A stretch of DNA of 64,000 nucleotides from Mucilaginibacter pallidiroseus (GCF_007846085.1 NZ_VOEJ01000011.1:25112-89111); one strand, 5' to 3'; positions 18,276 through 27,613 are shown, numbered from the stretch's first letter. Numbers and translations: made by a program. Notes: a model not told the origin generated them from the letters alone.

Positions 18276-19277
18276 ATGGACCTCTACTCAAATCATAAAA
18301 AACTCTATATGGCCGCACTTGGGTTTTTCCTGGTGCTCACGCTGTTCGTCGCCATTATGCCTGCACTCAGCAACCAGCAGATGACTGCCGTCCTGCCGGG
18401 ATCGAGACCGCTGAACAATTTAGAAAAGGAAGGTAAAAATATATTTATTGCTGAAGGTTGTGTCGCCTGTCATACGCAACAGGTACGAAACCTTGATATG
18501 GACAAAAACTGGGGCAGCCGTCCAAGTATAGCTGCGGACTATGCAGGTATCACAAGAACCGATATATGGCGAAATACGGCAACGCTGATGGGCTCGGAAA
18601 GAACAGGACCCGACCTCACAAATGTCGGTAACCGTCAGTCTAGTGAAGACTGGCATTTGTTGCACCTGTACAATCCGCGCCTTGTCGTCAGTGCTTCAGT
18701 GATGCCATCGTATGAATGGCTCTTTGAGTTAAAAGAATATGCCTATCCGGAGGATAAGGTGCTGAGTATTCCCGGTGCGGGAAAAGAAGACAGAAAGGTG
18801 GTGGCTTCACGTCAGGCTATGGCGCTGGTGGCGTATCTGCAGTCACTTAAACAGCAGAAGCTGCCTGACGGCAGAGCAGTTCCTGTCTTTCTCTATAATG
18901 AAGATGCTGTAAAAACTTCTGCAGCGACATCTTCCGCAAAAAGGGAAACTGGTTTGGATGGCGAAGCCCTCTATGCAAGCAACTGCTCGAGCTGTCATCA
19001 ACCGAACGGACTGGGAATACCGGGAGCGTTTCCGTCGCTTAAAGGAAGTAACATCGTTCTGGATCCCGATCCACTTGTACAGGTCACTGTTATCATGAAA
19101 GGCTATGACGGAAGGGCCGGAGAAGGTTATGGTGCAATGCCTGCTGTTGGCACAAACAATAATCTTAAGCCGGAAGAGATCGCCGCGATAATCAATCATG
19201 AACGCAGCAGCTGGGGGAATCAATCCAAACAGGTGACCGTCGAAGAAGTAAAGATGATCATCTCTTCTCTAAAATAA
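18276..19277 (+). CDS. ccoO: Cbb3 oxidase cytochrome c subunit with two haem sites (CcoO with CcoP-like domain)
   Basis: This 333-residue subunit has one N-terminal membrane anchor (about 10-29) and a CcoO domain with haem motif CVACH at 62-66 in the conserved EGCVACHTQQVR context and a downstream Met-containing segment (SVMPSY). A second class I cytochrome c domain follows from about residue 225 with CSSCH at 237-241 and the Met ligand in GAMPAVG. No separate ccoP follows, so the C-terminal domain probably takes the electron-entry role of CcoP. It is 12 bp downstream of ccoN. Confidence 0.93.
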   Translation: MDLYSNHKKLYMAALGFFLVLTLFVAIMPALSNQQMTAVLPGSRPLNNLEKEGKNIFIAEGCVACHTQQVRNLDMDKNWGSRPSIAADYAGITRTDIWRNTATLMGSERTGPDLTNVGNRQSSEDWHLLHLYNPRLVVSASVMPSYEWLFELKEYAYPEDKVLSIPGAGKEDRKVVASRQAMALVAYLQSLKQQKLPDGRAVPVFLYNEDAVKTSAATSSAKRETGLDGEALYASNCSSCHQPNGLGIPGAFPSLKGSNIVLDPDPLVQVTVIMKGYDGRAGEGYGAMPAVGTNNNLKPEEIAAIINHERSSWGNQSKQVTVEEVKMIISSLK

Positions 19278-19328
19278 AGAAATCTCCGGAATAACGTCCG
19301 TTTTTGAAAAAGACAAGTATCATGAATT

Positions 19329-19598
19329 ATGAGAAAATACATTTTTATACTATACACCATTTTAATTCAGGGAACTGCTTTCGCTTGTGAAGCCTGCAAA
19401 AAGCAACGTTCCCCGTTTAATGGCATCGCTCACGGCCGGGGACCCGAAAGCGACTGGGATTATCTGATTGTTGCATGTATGATAGCAGTTACGCTGTATG
19501 TTCTTTTTGCCACATTGAAATGCCTATTCAGACCCCTGGAGAAAAACAGGGCCCATATCAAGTACACGTTTATAGAACCGGACCCCTATGGAAATTAA
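19329..19598 (+). CDS. Small membrane protein of the cbb3 operon
   Basis: This 89-residue protein has a cleavable or anchoring N-terminal hydrophobic segment, a short periplasmic part starting ACEACKKQ with a CxxC pair, and a membrane helix at about 43-62 (DYLIVACMIAVTLYVLFATL). It occupies the position where CcoQ/CcoS-like accessory proteins often lie, but I do not recognise the family. The CxxC could bind haem only if a His followed (it is CEACK), so a metal or redox role is speculative. It overlaps the next gene by 11 bases. Confidence 0.65.
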   Translation: MRKYIFILYTILIQGTAFACEACKKQRSPFNGIAHGRGPESDWDYLIVACMIAVTLYVLFATLKCLFRPLEKNRAHIKYTFIEPDPYGN

Positions 19599-19995
19599 AA
19601 GCAGTGTTGTTCTTTATATTGACGATGACCCGCAGCCGGTCGGAGAATTCCCATGCCCCGTATCTTTCGAACTTGATACCCGGCGGCTGACAGACGGAGA
19701 ACATGTTCTGAAGATTATCGGCAAAGACTACCTCGGGAAAGAGGGCATCAGACTGATACCCTTCAATGTTCGGAACGGGCCCGCTATTGCCGTCGAGGGC
19801 ATACGGAAAGATGAAACGGTGGAAGGGGTTTTACCACTCATGATCAACGCTTATAGCAAGGGTAATCAAAAAGTGTTTTTGCTACACGGCAGTGAGACGC
19901 CGCAAAGTATACCCTGGTGGATCGTTGCCGGCATTATCCTGTTTGCCGCATGGACGGTTTATTTTGTGATCACTTCATTTTCCGTCAATCTATAG
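19588..19995 (+). CDS. Ig-like, tail-anchored protein of the cbb3 operon
   Basis: This 135-residue protein has a beta-rich N-terminal part with the Ig-like pattern TDGEHVLKIIGKDYLG and a single C-terminal membrane helix (WWIVAGIILFAAWTVYFVI, about residues 110-128). The start overlaps the preceding gene by 11 bases, implying translational coupling. Position and topology suggest an oxidase accessory or assembly role, but the family is not recognised. Confidence 0.65.
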   Translation: MEIKSSVVLYIDDDPQPVGEFPCPVSFELDTRRLTDGEHVLKIIGKDYLGKEGIRLIPFNVRNGPAIAVEGIRKDETVEGVLPLMINAYSKGNQKVFLLHGSETPQSIPWWIVAGIILFAAWTVYFVITSFSVNL

Positions 19996-20013
19996 CTAAC
20001 AATAAAATCGAAA

Positions 20014-20421
20014 ATGGCCGATATAGAAAATATGGATTCTATCAGATTACTGGTAGATGAGTTTTACAGCAAAGTGAGAGGGGACGTATTGCTCAGTCCG
20101 GTATTTGTTGAGTTTATCGAAGACTGGCAGCCGCATCTTCTTAAAATGTATGCATTCTGGAATACGGTGCTTTTTGGCGTACCTGATTATAAAGGAAATC
20201 CTTTTGTACATCACGCCAAACTGACGGTCACAACCAGGCATTTTTACCGGTGGCTTGAATTGTTCAGTGAAACGATAGACCTGCATTTTCAGGGTCATAA
20301 AGCCGAAGAGGCAAAAAAAAGGGCGGAGATCATGGCAAATATGTTTCAAAGCAGAATGGCGCAGATCACGGATAAAAAAAACAATGGTTCTTTAACTTTT
20401 GCGGGAGGTAATCAAAAATGA
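20014..20421 (+). CDS. Group III truncated haemoglobin
   Basis: This 135-residue globin has the group III pattern: LVDEFYSKVRGDVLLSPVF at the A/B helices, MYAFWNTVLFG at about 42-52, and FVHHAKLTVTTRHFYRWLELF, which carries the candidate proximal His of the F helix (HFYRW). Such proteins bind O2 or NO and are usually linked to microaerobic or nitrosative conditions. It lies inside the cbb3 operon and its stop overlaps the start of the reductase gene by four bases (ATGA). Confidence 0.9.
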   Translation: MADIENMDSIRLLVDEFYSKVRGDVLLSPVFVEFIEDWQPHLLKMYAFWNTVLFGVPDYKGNPFVHHAKLTVTTRHFYRWLELFSETIDLHFQGHKAEEAKKRAEIMANMFQSRMAQITDKKNNGSLTFAGGNQK

Positions 20422-21422
20422 TATCCTCAGATATATGTATCATCGGAGCCGGTCCCGTCGGGCTGTTTGCAGTATTCGAAACCGGATTGCTGAAAATGCG
20501 CTGTCATGTTGTTGACGTCTTGCCGCAGGTCGGTGGACAACTTACCGAAATATATCCTGGAAAGCCGATATATGATATTCCAGGCTACCCAAAGATCACG
20601 GGAGAGGAACTCGTCGGACAGCTGATGACGCAGATTGCTCCTTTTAAGCCTTCCTTTACACTTGGTGAGCGCGTCGAACAGGTGAGCAGGCAAAGAGACG
20701 AAACGTTCCTGCTGACAACGTCTGCAGGAACAGTGATCAGCGCCAGGGTAGTTGTAATAGCCGGCGGTCTGGGCTGTTTTGAACCCAGAAAGCCGGTAAT
20801 TCCGGACCTGAATTTATATGAGGGAAATGGTGTGGCCTATTCGGTCAGAGACCCTGAAGTATTTCGGGGCCACAAGGTTGTCATAGCCGGTGGCGGAGAT
20901 TCTGCACTAGACTGGACGCTCGTACTGGCAGGGATCGCTGATAAAGTTACGCTGGTTCACCGGGGAAATACCTTTAGGGGTGCTCCCGATACCGCGTCTA
21001 GAGTACAGGAGTTGGCGAATGCAGGGAAACTTGACCTGATCATCAGAGCACATACGACCCACCTGACAGGTAAGGGAAAACTTAACGGTGTCGGTGTCTC
21101 CCTTCACGGCGGTGACAGTTTAATTATCCCTGCTGATGATTTCATCCCTCTGTTCGGCCTGACGCCGAGATTAGGACCTATAGCAGAATGGGGGCTTAAC
21201 ATGGATAAAGATGCCATCAACGTGAATACTATTGATTACAGCACAAGCGAAGAGCGCATTTATGCGATAGGGGATATTAATCATTATCCGGGCAAATTAA
21301 AACTGATACTTTGCGGCTTCCACGAAGCTGCACTAATGGCACGAAGCGCTTTCCGGTTTGTTTATCCGGATCAGCGGATCAATTTTAAATATACAACTGT
21401 CTATGGGATCAATGCGTTCTGA
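20418..21422 (+). CDS. Ferredoxin/flavodoxin-NADP reductase, thioredoxin-reductase-like type
   Basis: This 334-residue flavoenzyme has the FAD motif CIIGAGPVGLFAVFE at 7-21, the signature PQVGGQLTEIYPGKPIYDIPG, and the NADPH motif VVIAGGGDSALDWTLVLA at about 153-170, with no CxxC redox pair. This fits the YumC-type ferredoxin-NADP reductase family, not thioredoxin reductase. It overlaps the truncated haemoglobin start-stop and the following ferredoxin gene, so the three may form a haemoglobin-reducing electron chain; that pairing is inferred from the operon. Confidence 0.88.
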   Translation: MISSDICIIGAGPVGLFAVFETGLLKMRCHVVDVLPQVGGQLTEIYPGKPIYDIPGYPKITGEELVGQLMTQIAPFKPSFTLGERVEQVSRQRDETFLLTTSAGTVISARVVVIAGGLGCFEPRKPVIPDLNLYEGNGVAYSVRDPEVFRGHKVVIAGGGDSALDWTLVLAGIADKVTLVHRGNTFRGAPDTASRVQELANAGKLDLIIRAHTTHLTGKGKLNGVGVSLHGGDSLIIPADDFIPLFGLTPRLGPIAEWGLNMDKDAINVNTIDYSTSEERIYAIGDINHYPGKLKLILCGFHEAALMARSAFRFVYPDQRINFKYTTVYGINAF

Positions 21423-21744
21423 AAGGAAAATTGAATTTAAAGCTTATGACACGGACGGAGACTGGAGAACGGTTGAAATAACTCCTGATGCAAGCCTTTC
21501 GCTCCTGGACGTACTTCAATCGAACGGGTTTGATATTCCCGGTGTCTGCGGAGGGCTGGCGCTCTGCGGCACCTGTCTTGTTAAAGTCATCTGCGGATAT
21601 GAGAAATTGCCGCCACCGGATGATGAGGAGGCCGCAATGTTGGAGATGTTACCTGATACAAACCCGAAGGACAGACTTTCCTGTCAGCTACCGCTTTCAT
21701 CAATAATGAACGGTATGGTATTCAGGCTGCAGAATTATGAATAG
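21403..21744 (+). CDS. [2Fe-2S] ferredoxin
   Basis: This 113-residue plant/adrenodoxin-type ferredoxin has the cluster ligands in VCGGLALCGTC (C-X5-C-X2-C) and a fourth Cys in RLSCQLP. The family N-terminus begins at MGSMRSERKIEF; starts at 21403 or 21412 both overlap the 3' end of the reductase gene. It is the last gene of the cbb3-haemoglobin operon and is a likely partner of the preceding reductase. Confidence 0.88.
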   Translation: MGSMRSERKIEFKAYDTDGDWRTVEITPDASLSLLDVLQSNGFDIPGVCGGLALCGTCLVKVICGYEKLPPPDDEEAAMLEMLPDTNPKDRLSCQLPLSSIMNGMVFRLQNYE

Positions 21745-21824
21745 AAAGCAGGTATGACCTAAAAGAAGATCATAGTAATCTTGCACGGAAACGTCGCTGA
21801 TACGGGTCAGGAGGTTATTTAATT

Positions 21825-22715
21825 ATGAATATGAACATGGTAGAACAAATAAGTACGTTATCGATCTCAAAGCTGCAGAAAGCCTTTGACCAGGCAGCGC
21901 CGAGAAAACAGTACCTTTTCGTTGACACCGGCTGCGAGCCGCTGTACACCGATGAACCTTTCAGGACGGAAACTTATTCTGTTGTCTGGCTGCGGCAGGG
22001 GATAATGCATCTTCAGGCAGATCTCACGTCCATGGTAATAACAGGGCCGGCTATAATAACCATAGGCCCTAATGTTACACGTTCTTTCCGCCGCTCTGAA
22101 GAGCGGCCCGATATGCAACTCTTCTTCTTCACCGCTGATTTCCTTCTGGAAACCCTTGCGAATATATTTTATCTCGACAGGTATAGATTTTTTGAGGACA
22201 ATGACGGACATGTAGTTCAGCTTCATGAGCATGAGGCTTTCAGAATGGCATCCATATTCAATCTCGTATGTGGCGTTTTCGGCAGAATGCATCCTAACGA
22301 GCCACAGCTCATGCGGAGTTACGGATATCTGCTGATTCACGAGATCGATGCTATGCACCGTGCACGAAGCGCCGGGCAGCAGCCTGACGAAGGCAATATG
22401 CTTTTCACCCGTTTCAGAAATTTGCTGACAAAAGAGTTCTGGCAGCACCGAACGGTTGGATTTTATGCCAGCAATTTAAATGTAACACCTAAATATCTTT
22501 CAGAACTGGTCAAAAAAGAAAGCGGGAAGACTGCCGGGGAGTGGATAGACAAAGCGGTCATGCTCGAAGCGAAGGTGCTTCTCCAGAACAAAAGCTTAAG
22601 TATAGCACAGGTAAGCGAGCGTCTTTGTTTCTCAGATCAGTCCGTTTTCGGGAAATTTTTTAAAACTCATCAGGGCATGTCTCCCGCAGAATACAGGAAG
22701 TCACTCTCCGGATAA
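21825..22715 (+). CDS. AraC family transcriptional regulator
   Basis: This 296-residue regulator has an N-terminal cupin-like sensing region (SVVWLRQGIMHLQADL) and a C-terminal double HTH (about 195-295): VGFYASNLNVTPKYLSELVKKESG and the second motif SIAQVSERLCFSDQSVFGKFFKTHQGMSPAEYR. It sits between the cbb3 operon and a pirin-like gene, 80 bp after the ferredoxin stop, and may control the pirin-like gene or the efflux operon downstream. Confidence 0.9.
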   Translation: MNMNMVEQISTLSISKLQKAFDQAAPRKQYLFVDTGCEPLYTDEPFRTETYSVVWLRQGIMHLQADLTSMVITGPAIITIGPNVTRSFRRSEERPDMQLFFFTADFLLETLANIFYLDRYRFFEDNDGHVVQLHEHEAFRMASIFNLVCGVFGRMHPNEPQLMRSYGYLLIHEIDAMHRARSAGQQPDEGNMLFTRFRNLLTKEFWQHRTVGFYASNLNVTPKYLSELVKKESGKTAGEWIDKAVMLEAKVLLQNKSLSIAQVSERLCFSDQSVFGKFFKTHQGMSPAEYRKSLSG

Positions 22716-22723
22716 ATGAAATA

Positions 22724-22756
22724 TCCGAAATATCGACGAAAAGAACCGAAATACCG
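22724..22756. promoter_or_regulatory. Two palindrome-family half sites upstream of the pirin-like gene
   Basis: CCGAAATATCGACG and ACCGAAATACCG lie 80-110 bases before the start at 22834. They match the palindrome family, but I find no TGGC-type -24 box between them and the gene, so the link to sigma-54 is weaker here. Confidence 0.35.
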
Positions 22757-22833
22757 CCCTTTTTTAAGAAAGTTTTTAAGCCAATTTTGAACCTAAAAGA
22801 CGTATCATTTAAGACAATGTTATAATTACGACC

Positions 22834-23505
22834 ATGAAATTTATCAGGGAACAGGAAAGGAAGTTCGTCGATATGGGCAATGTTAAGAATCACCAGATGA
22901 TCTTCCCGGTCGTTTATCCGGCGGAAGGAGGACATTGGGGACCTGTCGTCCGGTTTGACAATAAAACTCTTGTCCCCGGGGGGCAGGATATCCAAAATTT
23001 TGCCGGAAGTCCTTTGCAGGTCGTTCGGGTGATGATCAGCGGAACAGCAACTTATTTTGATACCGCAGGAAACCGCGTAGTCATGCACAGCGGGGACGCC
23101 CTGATGGTGAATGCCGGTAAAGGAGCACTGCAGGCCACACTGCATAATACTGATGAAAAACAGGAAGATGATTTACTGGAAATATGGCTGAATATGCCGG
23201 TGCCGGAAAGTATGTTTCACTTTCAGCTGGCATCAATTCAGCGTGAAGAAGGCTGGTTGTATCCGCTGGGATTCTCAGAAGGGCTGACCATCCAATTGTG
23301 GCGCGGGATTTTCGGGTCAGGATCTTCCTATACCTTGCAGCCTTCTTCCGACATACGTTACGTTGTTATTTTCCTGCTTGAAGGAGGGCTCACGATCAAC
23401 GGGCGCGCACTCGCCTATCGTGACACTGTGGTTCTGAAAGCGGACGCTCCGCTTGAAATGAACTTTGACATAACGAGTGAGATATTCCTGATGAGGTACA
23501 GTTAA
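22834..23505 (+). CDS. Pirin-like double cupin protein
   Basis: This 223-residue protein resembles the pirin/quercetinase family: two tandem beta-barrel halves, with HWGPVVRFDNKTLVPGGQD in the N-terminal half and DTAGNRVVMHSGDALMVNAGKG, and the second barrel at about 150-223. The canonical pirin HPHR metal motif is not present, so metal binding is doubtful and this could be a diverged, non-enzymatic member. It starts 118 bp after the AraC regulator in the same direction, and 85 bp before the efflux operon. Confidence 0.6.
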   Translation: MKFIREQERKFVDMGNVKNHQMIFPVVYPAEGGHWGPVVRFDNKTLVPGGQDIQNFAGSPLQVVRVMISGTATYFDTAGNRVVMHSGDALMVNAGKGALQATLHNTDEKQEDDLLEIWLNMPVPESMFHFQLASIQREEGWLYPLGFSEGLTIQLWRGIFGSGSSYTLQPSSDIRYVVIFLLEGGLTINGRALAYRDTVVLKADAPLEMNFDITSEIFLMRYS

Positions 23506-23590
23506 CTGAAGTTCGGGTTAAAGCCTCACACGGTTCACTCATCAGCGTGCTTTAACTCGCCCAGGATGAAAACATAAATTAAAATCTGAC

Positions 23591-24955
23591 ATGATAAGAT
23601 CAGTTTGGATATGGCCTATCTCATACAGGCTACTATGGATATTGGCCGGGAGTTTATTTTTAAGATTCGACAGGGCTAACGCTCAGCAACCGTCTACACT
23701 GACGGTTGGCAGGAAACTTAGCCTGACTGAAGCCATAACGCTTGGTAAAACAGATAATAGCCTCGTAAAAGCAGCTCAGCAGGAAGAAGAGGCAAGTCGC
23801 GCGGACCTTGATGATGCAAAAATGAATGCACTGCCTGTGGTGGTCGCATCATCAGGTTACCAACGGTTTACCCGACTCACTTTATTTGAAAGCGGTCTCA
23901 GCGGCGCCCACAGCGTTCCCAAGCGTCCCAGCCAGTACGGAGCAGATGCAGGATTAACCGCAAGCTTCAATCTTTATTCAGGAGGAAAGCAACGGGCTTT
24001 GACAGCTGAGCAGGGGCACAAAAAAGATCTCGCCGGAATAAACGCGCAGGAACAAAGTGCCGCAACCGCTTTCCAGATCGCTGCCCAATATCTGGATATG
24101 GTCCGTTTGAACGACCAGCGGCGTTTTATAATTGAGCAGGTGGTCAGGGCAGAGACACGTCTTAAAAACATTTCGTCCTTGTTCCGGAATCAGAAGGTTA
24201 CAAGGAGTGATCTGCTTCGGGCTGAACTTAATCTGTCAGCAGTCAAGCTAAATCTTGAGCAGACTGATAACGATATCACTATCAGTAACCAGAAACTGAA
24301 TGTGCTGATCAATATACCGGATACAGTAAAAATCGAGCCGGCGGATTCTTCAAATGTTGCAGGACCTACGCTGAATGAACTCAACGATCTGCTTTACCAA
24401 ACTGACGTCAATGCTTTTTCTGTGCGTAAAGCGGAGGAGAACCTACTCATCCTTGAAGACCGGCTTAAGGGGATTCGCAGCAATGGTCTGCCATCGTTAT
24501 CCCTGTTGTCTGCGTACAGTATAAATTATCCGAACACTATCTTTTATCCGCCGGTCGACCAGGCTTATGCTATAGGATTCGTGGGTGTCCGGGTACAGTA
24601 TAATATTTCATCGGTTTACCAGAATAAAAACAAGGTTGCCGCAGCCAGGATACGGGTCCGGCAACTTCGGTTGGTGCAACAGAACGTTACCGACAATGTC
24701 AGACAGGAAGCAGAGGGCATGCTGATCAAATATCGGGAGGCCCTGAACCGTATTTCTGTCACAGAAAGATCGATCGATCAGGCGATGGTCAATTACCGGA
24801 TAGTCAATGCAAAGTATCTTAATCAGCTGGCGCTGCTCACAGATCTGCTTGATGCCGACAGCCTTTATCAGGAAACCCGCTACAACCTGGTACAAGCGCG
24901 TATCAATGCCAGACTAATCTATTACCGGATGCTTTACACTGCTGGTAAACTATAA
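23591..24955 (+). CDS. TolC family outer-membrane efflux protein
   Basis: This 454-residue protein has an N-terminal signal segment ending near AQQP (residue 32) and two repeated OEP domains with long helical stretches (LTEAITLGKTDNSLVKAAQQEEEASRAD, and a second copy after residue 245). These build the trimeric channel in the outer membrane. It is followed at 25 bp by an HlyD-type adaptor and an MFS transporter, making a full tripartite pump. Exported substrate unknown. Confidence 0.9.
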   Translation: MIRSVWIWPISYRLLWILAGSLFLRFDRANAQQPSTLTVGRKLSLTEAITLGKTDNSLVKAAQQEEEASRADLDDAKMNALPVVVASSGYQRFTRLTLFESGLSGAHSVPKRPSQYGADAGLTASFNLYSGGKQRALTAEQGHKKDLAGINAQEQSAATAFQIAAQYLDMVRLNDQRRFIIEQVVRAETRLKNISSLFRNQKVTRSDLLRAELNLSAVKLNLEQTDNDITISNQKLNVLINIPDTVKIEPADSSNVAGPTLNELNDLLYQTDVNAFSVRKAEENLLILEDRLKGIRSNGLPSLSLLSAYSINYPNTIFYPPVDQAYAIGFVGVRVQYNISSVYQNKNKVAAARIRVRQLRLVQQNVTDNVRQEAEGMLIKYREALNRISVTERSIDQAMVNYRIVNAKYLNQLALLTDLLDADSLYQETRYNLVQARINARLIYYRMLYTAGKL

Positions 24956-24980
24956 TTTTTTACGATCTAATTACACCGAA

Positions 24981-26024
24981 ATGACCACATCAACAGCAAA
25001 ACGCCCTTTAACCATTATACTGACTGGTTTCGCAATTACTATCATAGCGGGAGCAGCTTGTTTCTTTTTTTTATATTTTCTTAAAGGCAGCCGCTATCAG
25101 GAAACAAATGATGCGCAGGTTGAATCCTTTATCAATCCTGTCTCAGCCAGGGTCGGTGGCTACATCCGGACTGTGCGGTTCGAGGAACACCAATCGGTGA
25201 GAGAAGGTGATACGCTTGTAACACTGGATGACCGCGAATACCTTCAACGGGTATTAGAAGCTGAAGCGACGGTCGACGACGCAAATGCACAGGTAGATGT
25301 GCTGAACGCCGGTATTGCGAGTCTCGAAGCTGCCTCTAAAGTAAACAGAGATCAGGTTAACGGGGCAAAGGCCAGGCTCATTTTGCAAAAGGCGGATATC
25401 ACACGCTACAAAAATCTGGCCCGCGATGAAGCTGTAACAGGTTCGGATCTCGATGCGGTACAATCCCGTTACGATGTCTCCAAAAGTGATTACAGCGCCG
25501 CTCTGAATAGCCTGCAGGCCAGTTATGCTAAAATCGCGGAAATGAAGACGCGAAGGGAGCTGCTGGCAGCAGATCTCAAAAGGAAAAATGCGTTGTTGGA
25601 ACTAGCAAGGATCAATCTTGCTTATACAGTTATTAGAGCACCATACAGTGGCCGTATGGGCAGAAAATCGATCCAGGATGGACAACAGATCCAGCCGGGA
25701 CAACCACTCGTTTCTATTGTGAATGAGCGTGATAAATGGATAACAGCGAACTTTAAGGAGACCCAGGTCAATGGTATGTACGTCGGCCAGCCTGTGGAGA
25801 TTCGGGTAGACGCAATCAGTGGCGTTGTTTACAAGGGTAAGATAGAGGCCATAGCAGCCTCAACCGGTGCTAAGTTTTCACTCCTCCCGCCGGATAATGC
25901 GACCGGGAACTTTGTGAAAGTGATACAGCGGATCCCCGTAAAGATCAGATTTACAGATAAGGATATCACGCCGGTGAAAGCAGGAATGAATGTTCTCGTC
26001 GCCGTTAAAAATAAAGGAATATGA
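24981..26024 (+). CDS. HlyD/EmrA family membrane-fusion adaptor
   Basis: This 347-residue periplasmic adaptor has one N-terminal membrane helix (about 10-33), a lipoyl half-motif (VSARVGGYIRTVRFEEHQSVREGDTLVTLD), a long coiled-coil hairpin (about 95-205), the second lipoyl half (NLAYTVIRAPYSGRMGRKSIQDGQQI) and a beta-barrel domain. The DAQVE sequence after the membrane helix is typical of EmrA. The stop overlaps the MFS gene by four bases. Confidence 0.92.
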   Translation: MTTSTAKRPLTIILTGFAITIIAGAACFFFLYFLKGSRYQETNDAQVESFINPVSARVGGYIRTVRFEEHQSVREGDTLVTLDDREYLQRVLEAEATVDDANAQVDVLNAGIASLEAASKVNRDQVNGAKARLILQKADITRYKNLARDEAVTGSDLDAVQSRYDVSKSDYSAALNSLQASYAKIAEMKTRRELLAADLKRKNALLELARINLAYTVIRAPYSGRMGRKSIQDGQQIQPGQPLVSIVNERDKWITANFKETQVNGMYVGQPVEIRVDAISGVVYKGKIEAIAASTGAKFSLLPPDNATGNFVKVIQRIPVKIRFTDKDITPVKAGMNVLVAVKNKGI

Positions 26025-27613
26025 ATCCACCGGTCTATCTTAGAAACTGGCTGCACCATTCTCCCTGGATGGTAAGGGCCTTGCTGGTGTTCGTCACACT
26101 ATCCGCTGTTTTTCAGTTCGGCGCTTTCGCACTGAGTCAGAACTTCGTCATCTCTTACCTCGCCGCACAGCAGGAGGATGTCACGTTTGCACTTCAGATG
26201 ACCTACGTCGGTATACTGGTGATGCTTCCGGTACAGTTCAGATTTCAGCGCTATTTTGAGCCGCGGAACTATATGATCGTGATCTTGTCATGCGGGATAA
26301 TTCTGGCCGTTGCCTGTCTGTTCATTCAGGACATCGTTCTTTTCTTTATTATACGTTTTTTACAGGGACTCGTTGTTTGCGGGATAGCATCCTGTATGTT
26401 TGTACAGGTTTCTCCATATCTCAGGACCGAGCACCGGCAGGTCATTCCTTCAGTGCTCTTATACGGATCTGTACTTGCTAATACGGTGATCATCGGTATG
26501 ATCGCTTCAAATGTTTCTCTTACCGCCGACTTTCAGCATTTGTATTATTACATCATATTGTTCCTGATAATTTCCCTCGTTATTATCATGACAGGATTTA
26601 AAAGCCGGACAGACAGGCGTCCATACCCGCTCTGGCAGATCGACTGGGTCGGCGCGGTCTTCTTTGCGACAGCAGCTGTCGCTTTCGCCTACACTGTAAT
26701 TTACGGTTCTAAGTTCTACTGGTTTACTGATCGTCGGATACGTTTGTCGTCTCTGATCACCGTTGTATCGGTGCTGCTTTATGTTTTGAGGGAATATATG
26801 ATCAAGCGTCCATTGATACAGGTACGGACGCTTCTGAATCCTAAAATATGGCTGGGACTTTTACTGCTAGCGGTCTATTACGGAATGAAAGAAAGTATTA
26901 ACCTGATATTTGGCTACACCAGCAGTGTGCTGCAGTGGAGTCCGTCGCAGACGATGGAACTCGGGCTGTTCAATCTTGCAGGGATAATTATTTTTATGGT
27001 GCTTTCAACCGGTCTTTTATTCCGGAGACCGGACATTTTTCCCTTTTTCCTTGTCGTTGGGTTTGGGCTATTAATGGTTTACCACCTTTGGGTTTATTTT
27101 GTAATGACGCCTGACCTTGCTTTCGGAGATCTTATCGTGCCCGTAATCCTCCAGGGGGCTGCCTCAGGTATGATGCTCGTGCCCATCGTCGTATTTATTA
27201 TCAGGACCGCAACGCCTGCTGCAGGATATACCGGACTGGTGATCGGTGCTTATGCAAGATTTACCGCTTTGTTAAATGCAAGCGCTGGTTTTTACAATCT
27301 GCAACTGTATTATAATCAGATTTACAAGGAATCTTTTCTCAGCCGTATAACTGGCACTGATCAGCAGACCGCAGAGCGGATTGACGCTTTTAAACAGTTG
27401 TATCTTTCCAAAGGCTATGCGCTGGAACAGGCGACCTCGTTAGCTAATGCCGCCTTAGGCAGGTTAATCGGGACACAGGCACAATTACTTACTATACGGG
27501 CGGTATTTATGCAGCTTGCTATCATCGCAGGTTTAATTATGATGGTTGCCGGTATAGTCTGGATCCTTGTTTTTGTTATGAAAAAGGCTAACGTCAGTTC
27601 CGGTAAAAATTAA
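26021..27613 (+). CDS. MFS drug/H+ antiporter, EmrB/DHA2-like with 14 predicted helices
   Basis: This 530-residue inner-membrane transporter shows about fourteen hydrophobic segments, the length typical of DHA2 (EmrB-like) transporters. The conserved motif A-like loop is replaced by QFRFQRYFEPRNYM, so it is a diverged Bacteroidota-type member. The ATGA overlap with the adaptor gene indicates coupled translation. With the TolC-like and HlyD-like genes it forms a three-gene efflux operon. Confidence 0.88.
   Translation: MNPPVYLRNWLHHSPWMVRALLVFVTLSAVFQFGAFALSQNFVISYLAAQQEDVTFALQMTYVGILVMLPVQFRFQRYFEPRNYMIVILSCGIILAVACLFIQDIVLFFIIRFLQGLVVCGIASCMFVQVSPYLRTEHRQVIPSVLLYGSVLANTVIIGMIASNVSLTADFQHLYYYIILFLIISLVIIMTGFKSRTDRRPYPLWQIDWVGAVFFATAAVAFAYTVIYGSKFYWFTDRRIRLSSLITVVSVLLYVLREYMIKRPLIQVRTLLNPKIWLGLLLLAVYYGMKESINLIFGYTSSVLQWSPSQTMELGLFNLAGIIIFMVLSTGLLFRRPDIFPFFLVVGFGLLMVYHLWVYFVMTPDLAFGDLIVPVILQGAASGMMLVPIVVFIIRTATPAAGYTGLVIGAYARFTALLNASAGFYNLQLYYNQIYKESFLSRITGTDQQTAERIDAFKQLYLSKGYALEQATSLANAALGRLIGTQAQLLTIRAVFMQLAIIAGLIMMVAGIVWILVFVMKKANVSSGKN

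Noticed and set aside
22834..23505. Canonical pirin with active-site metal motif
   Set aside because: The HPHR metal motif is not seen, so only pirin-like is claimed.
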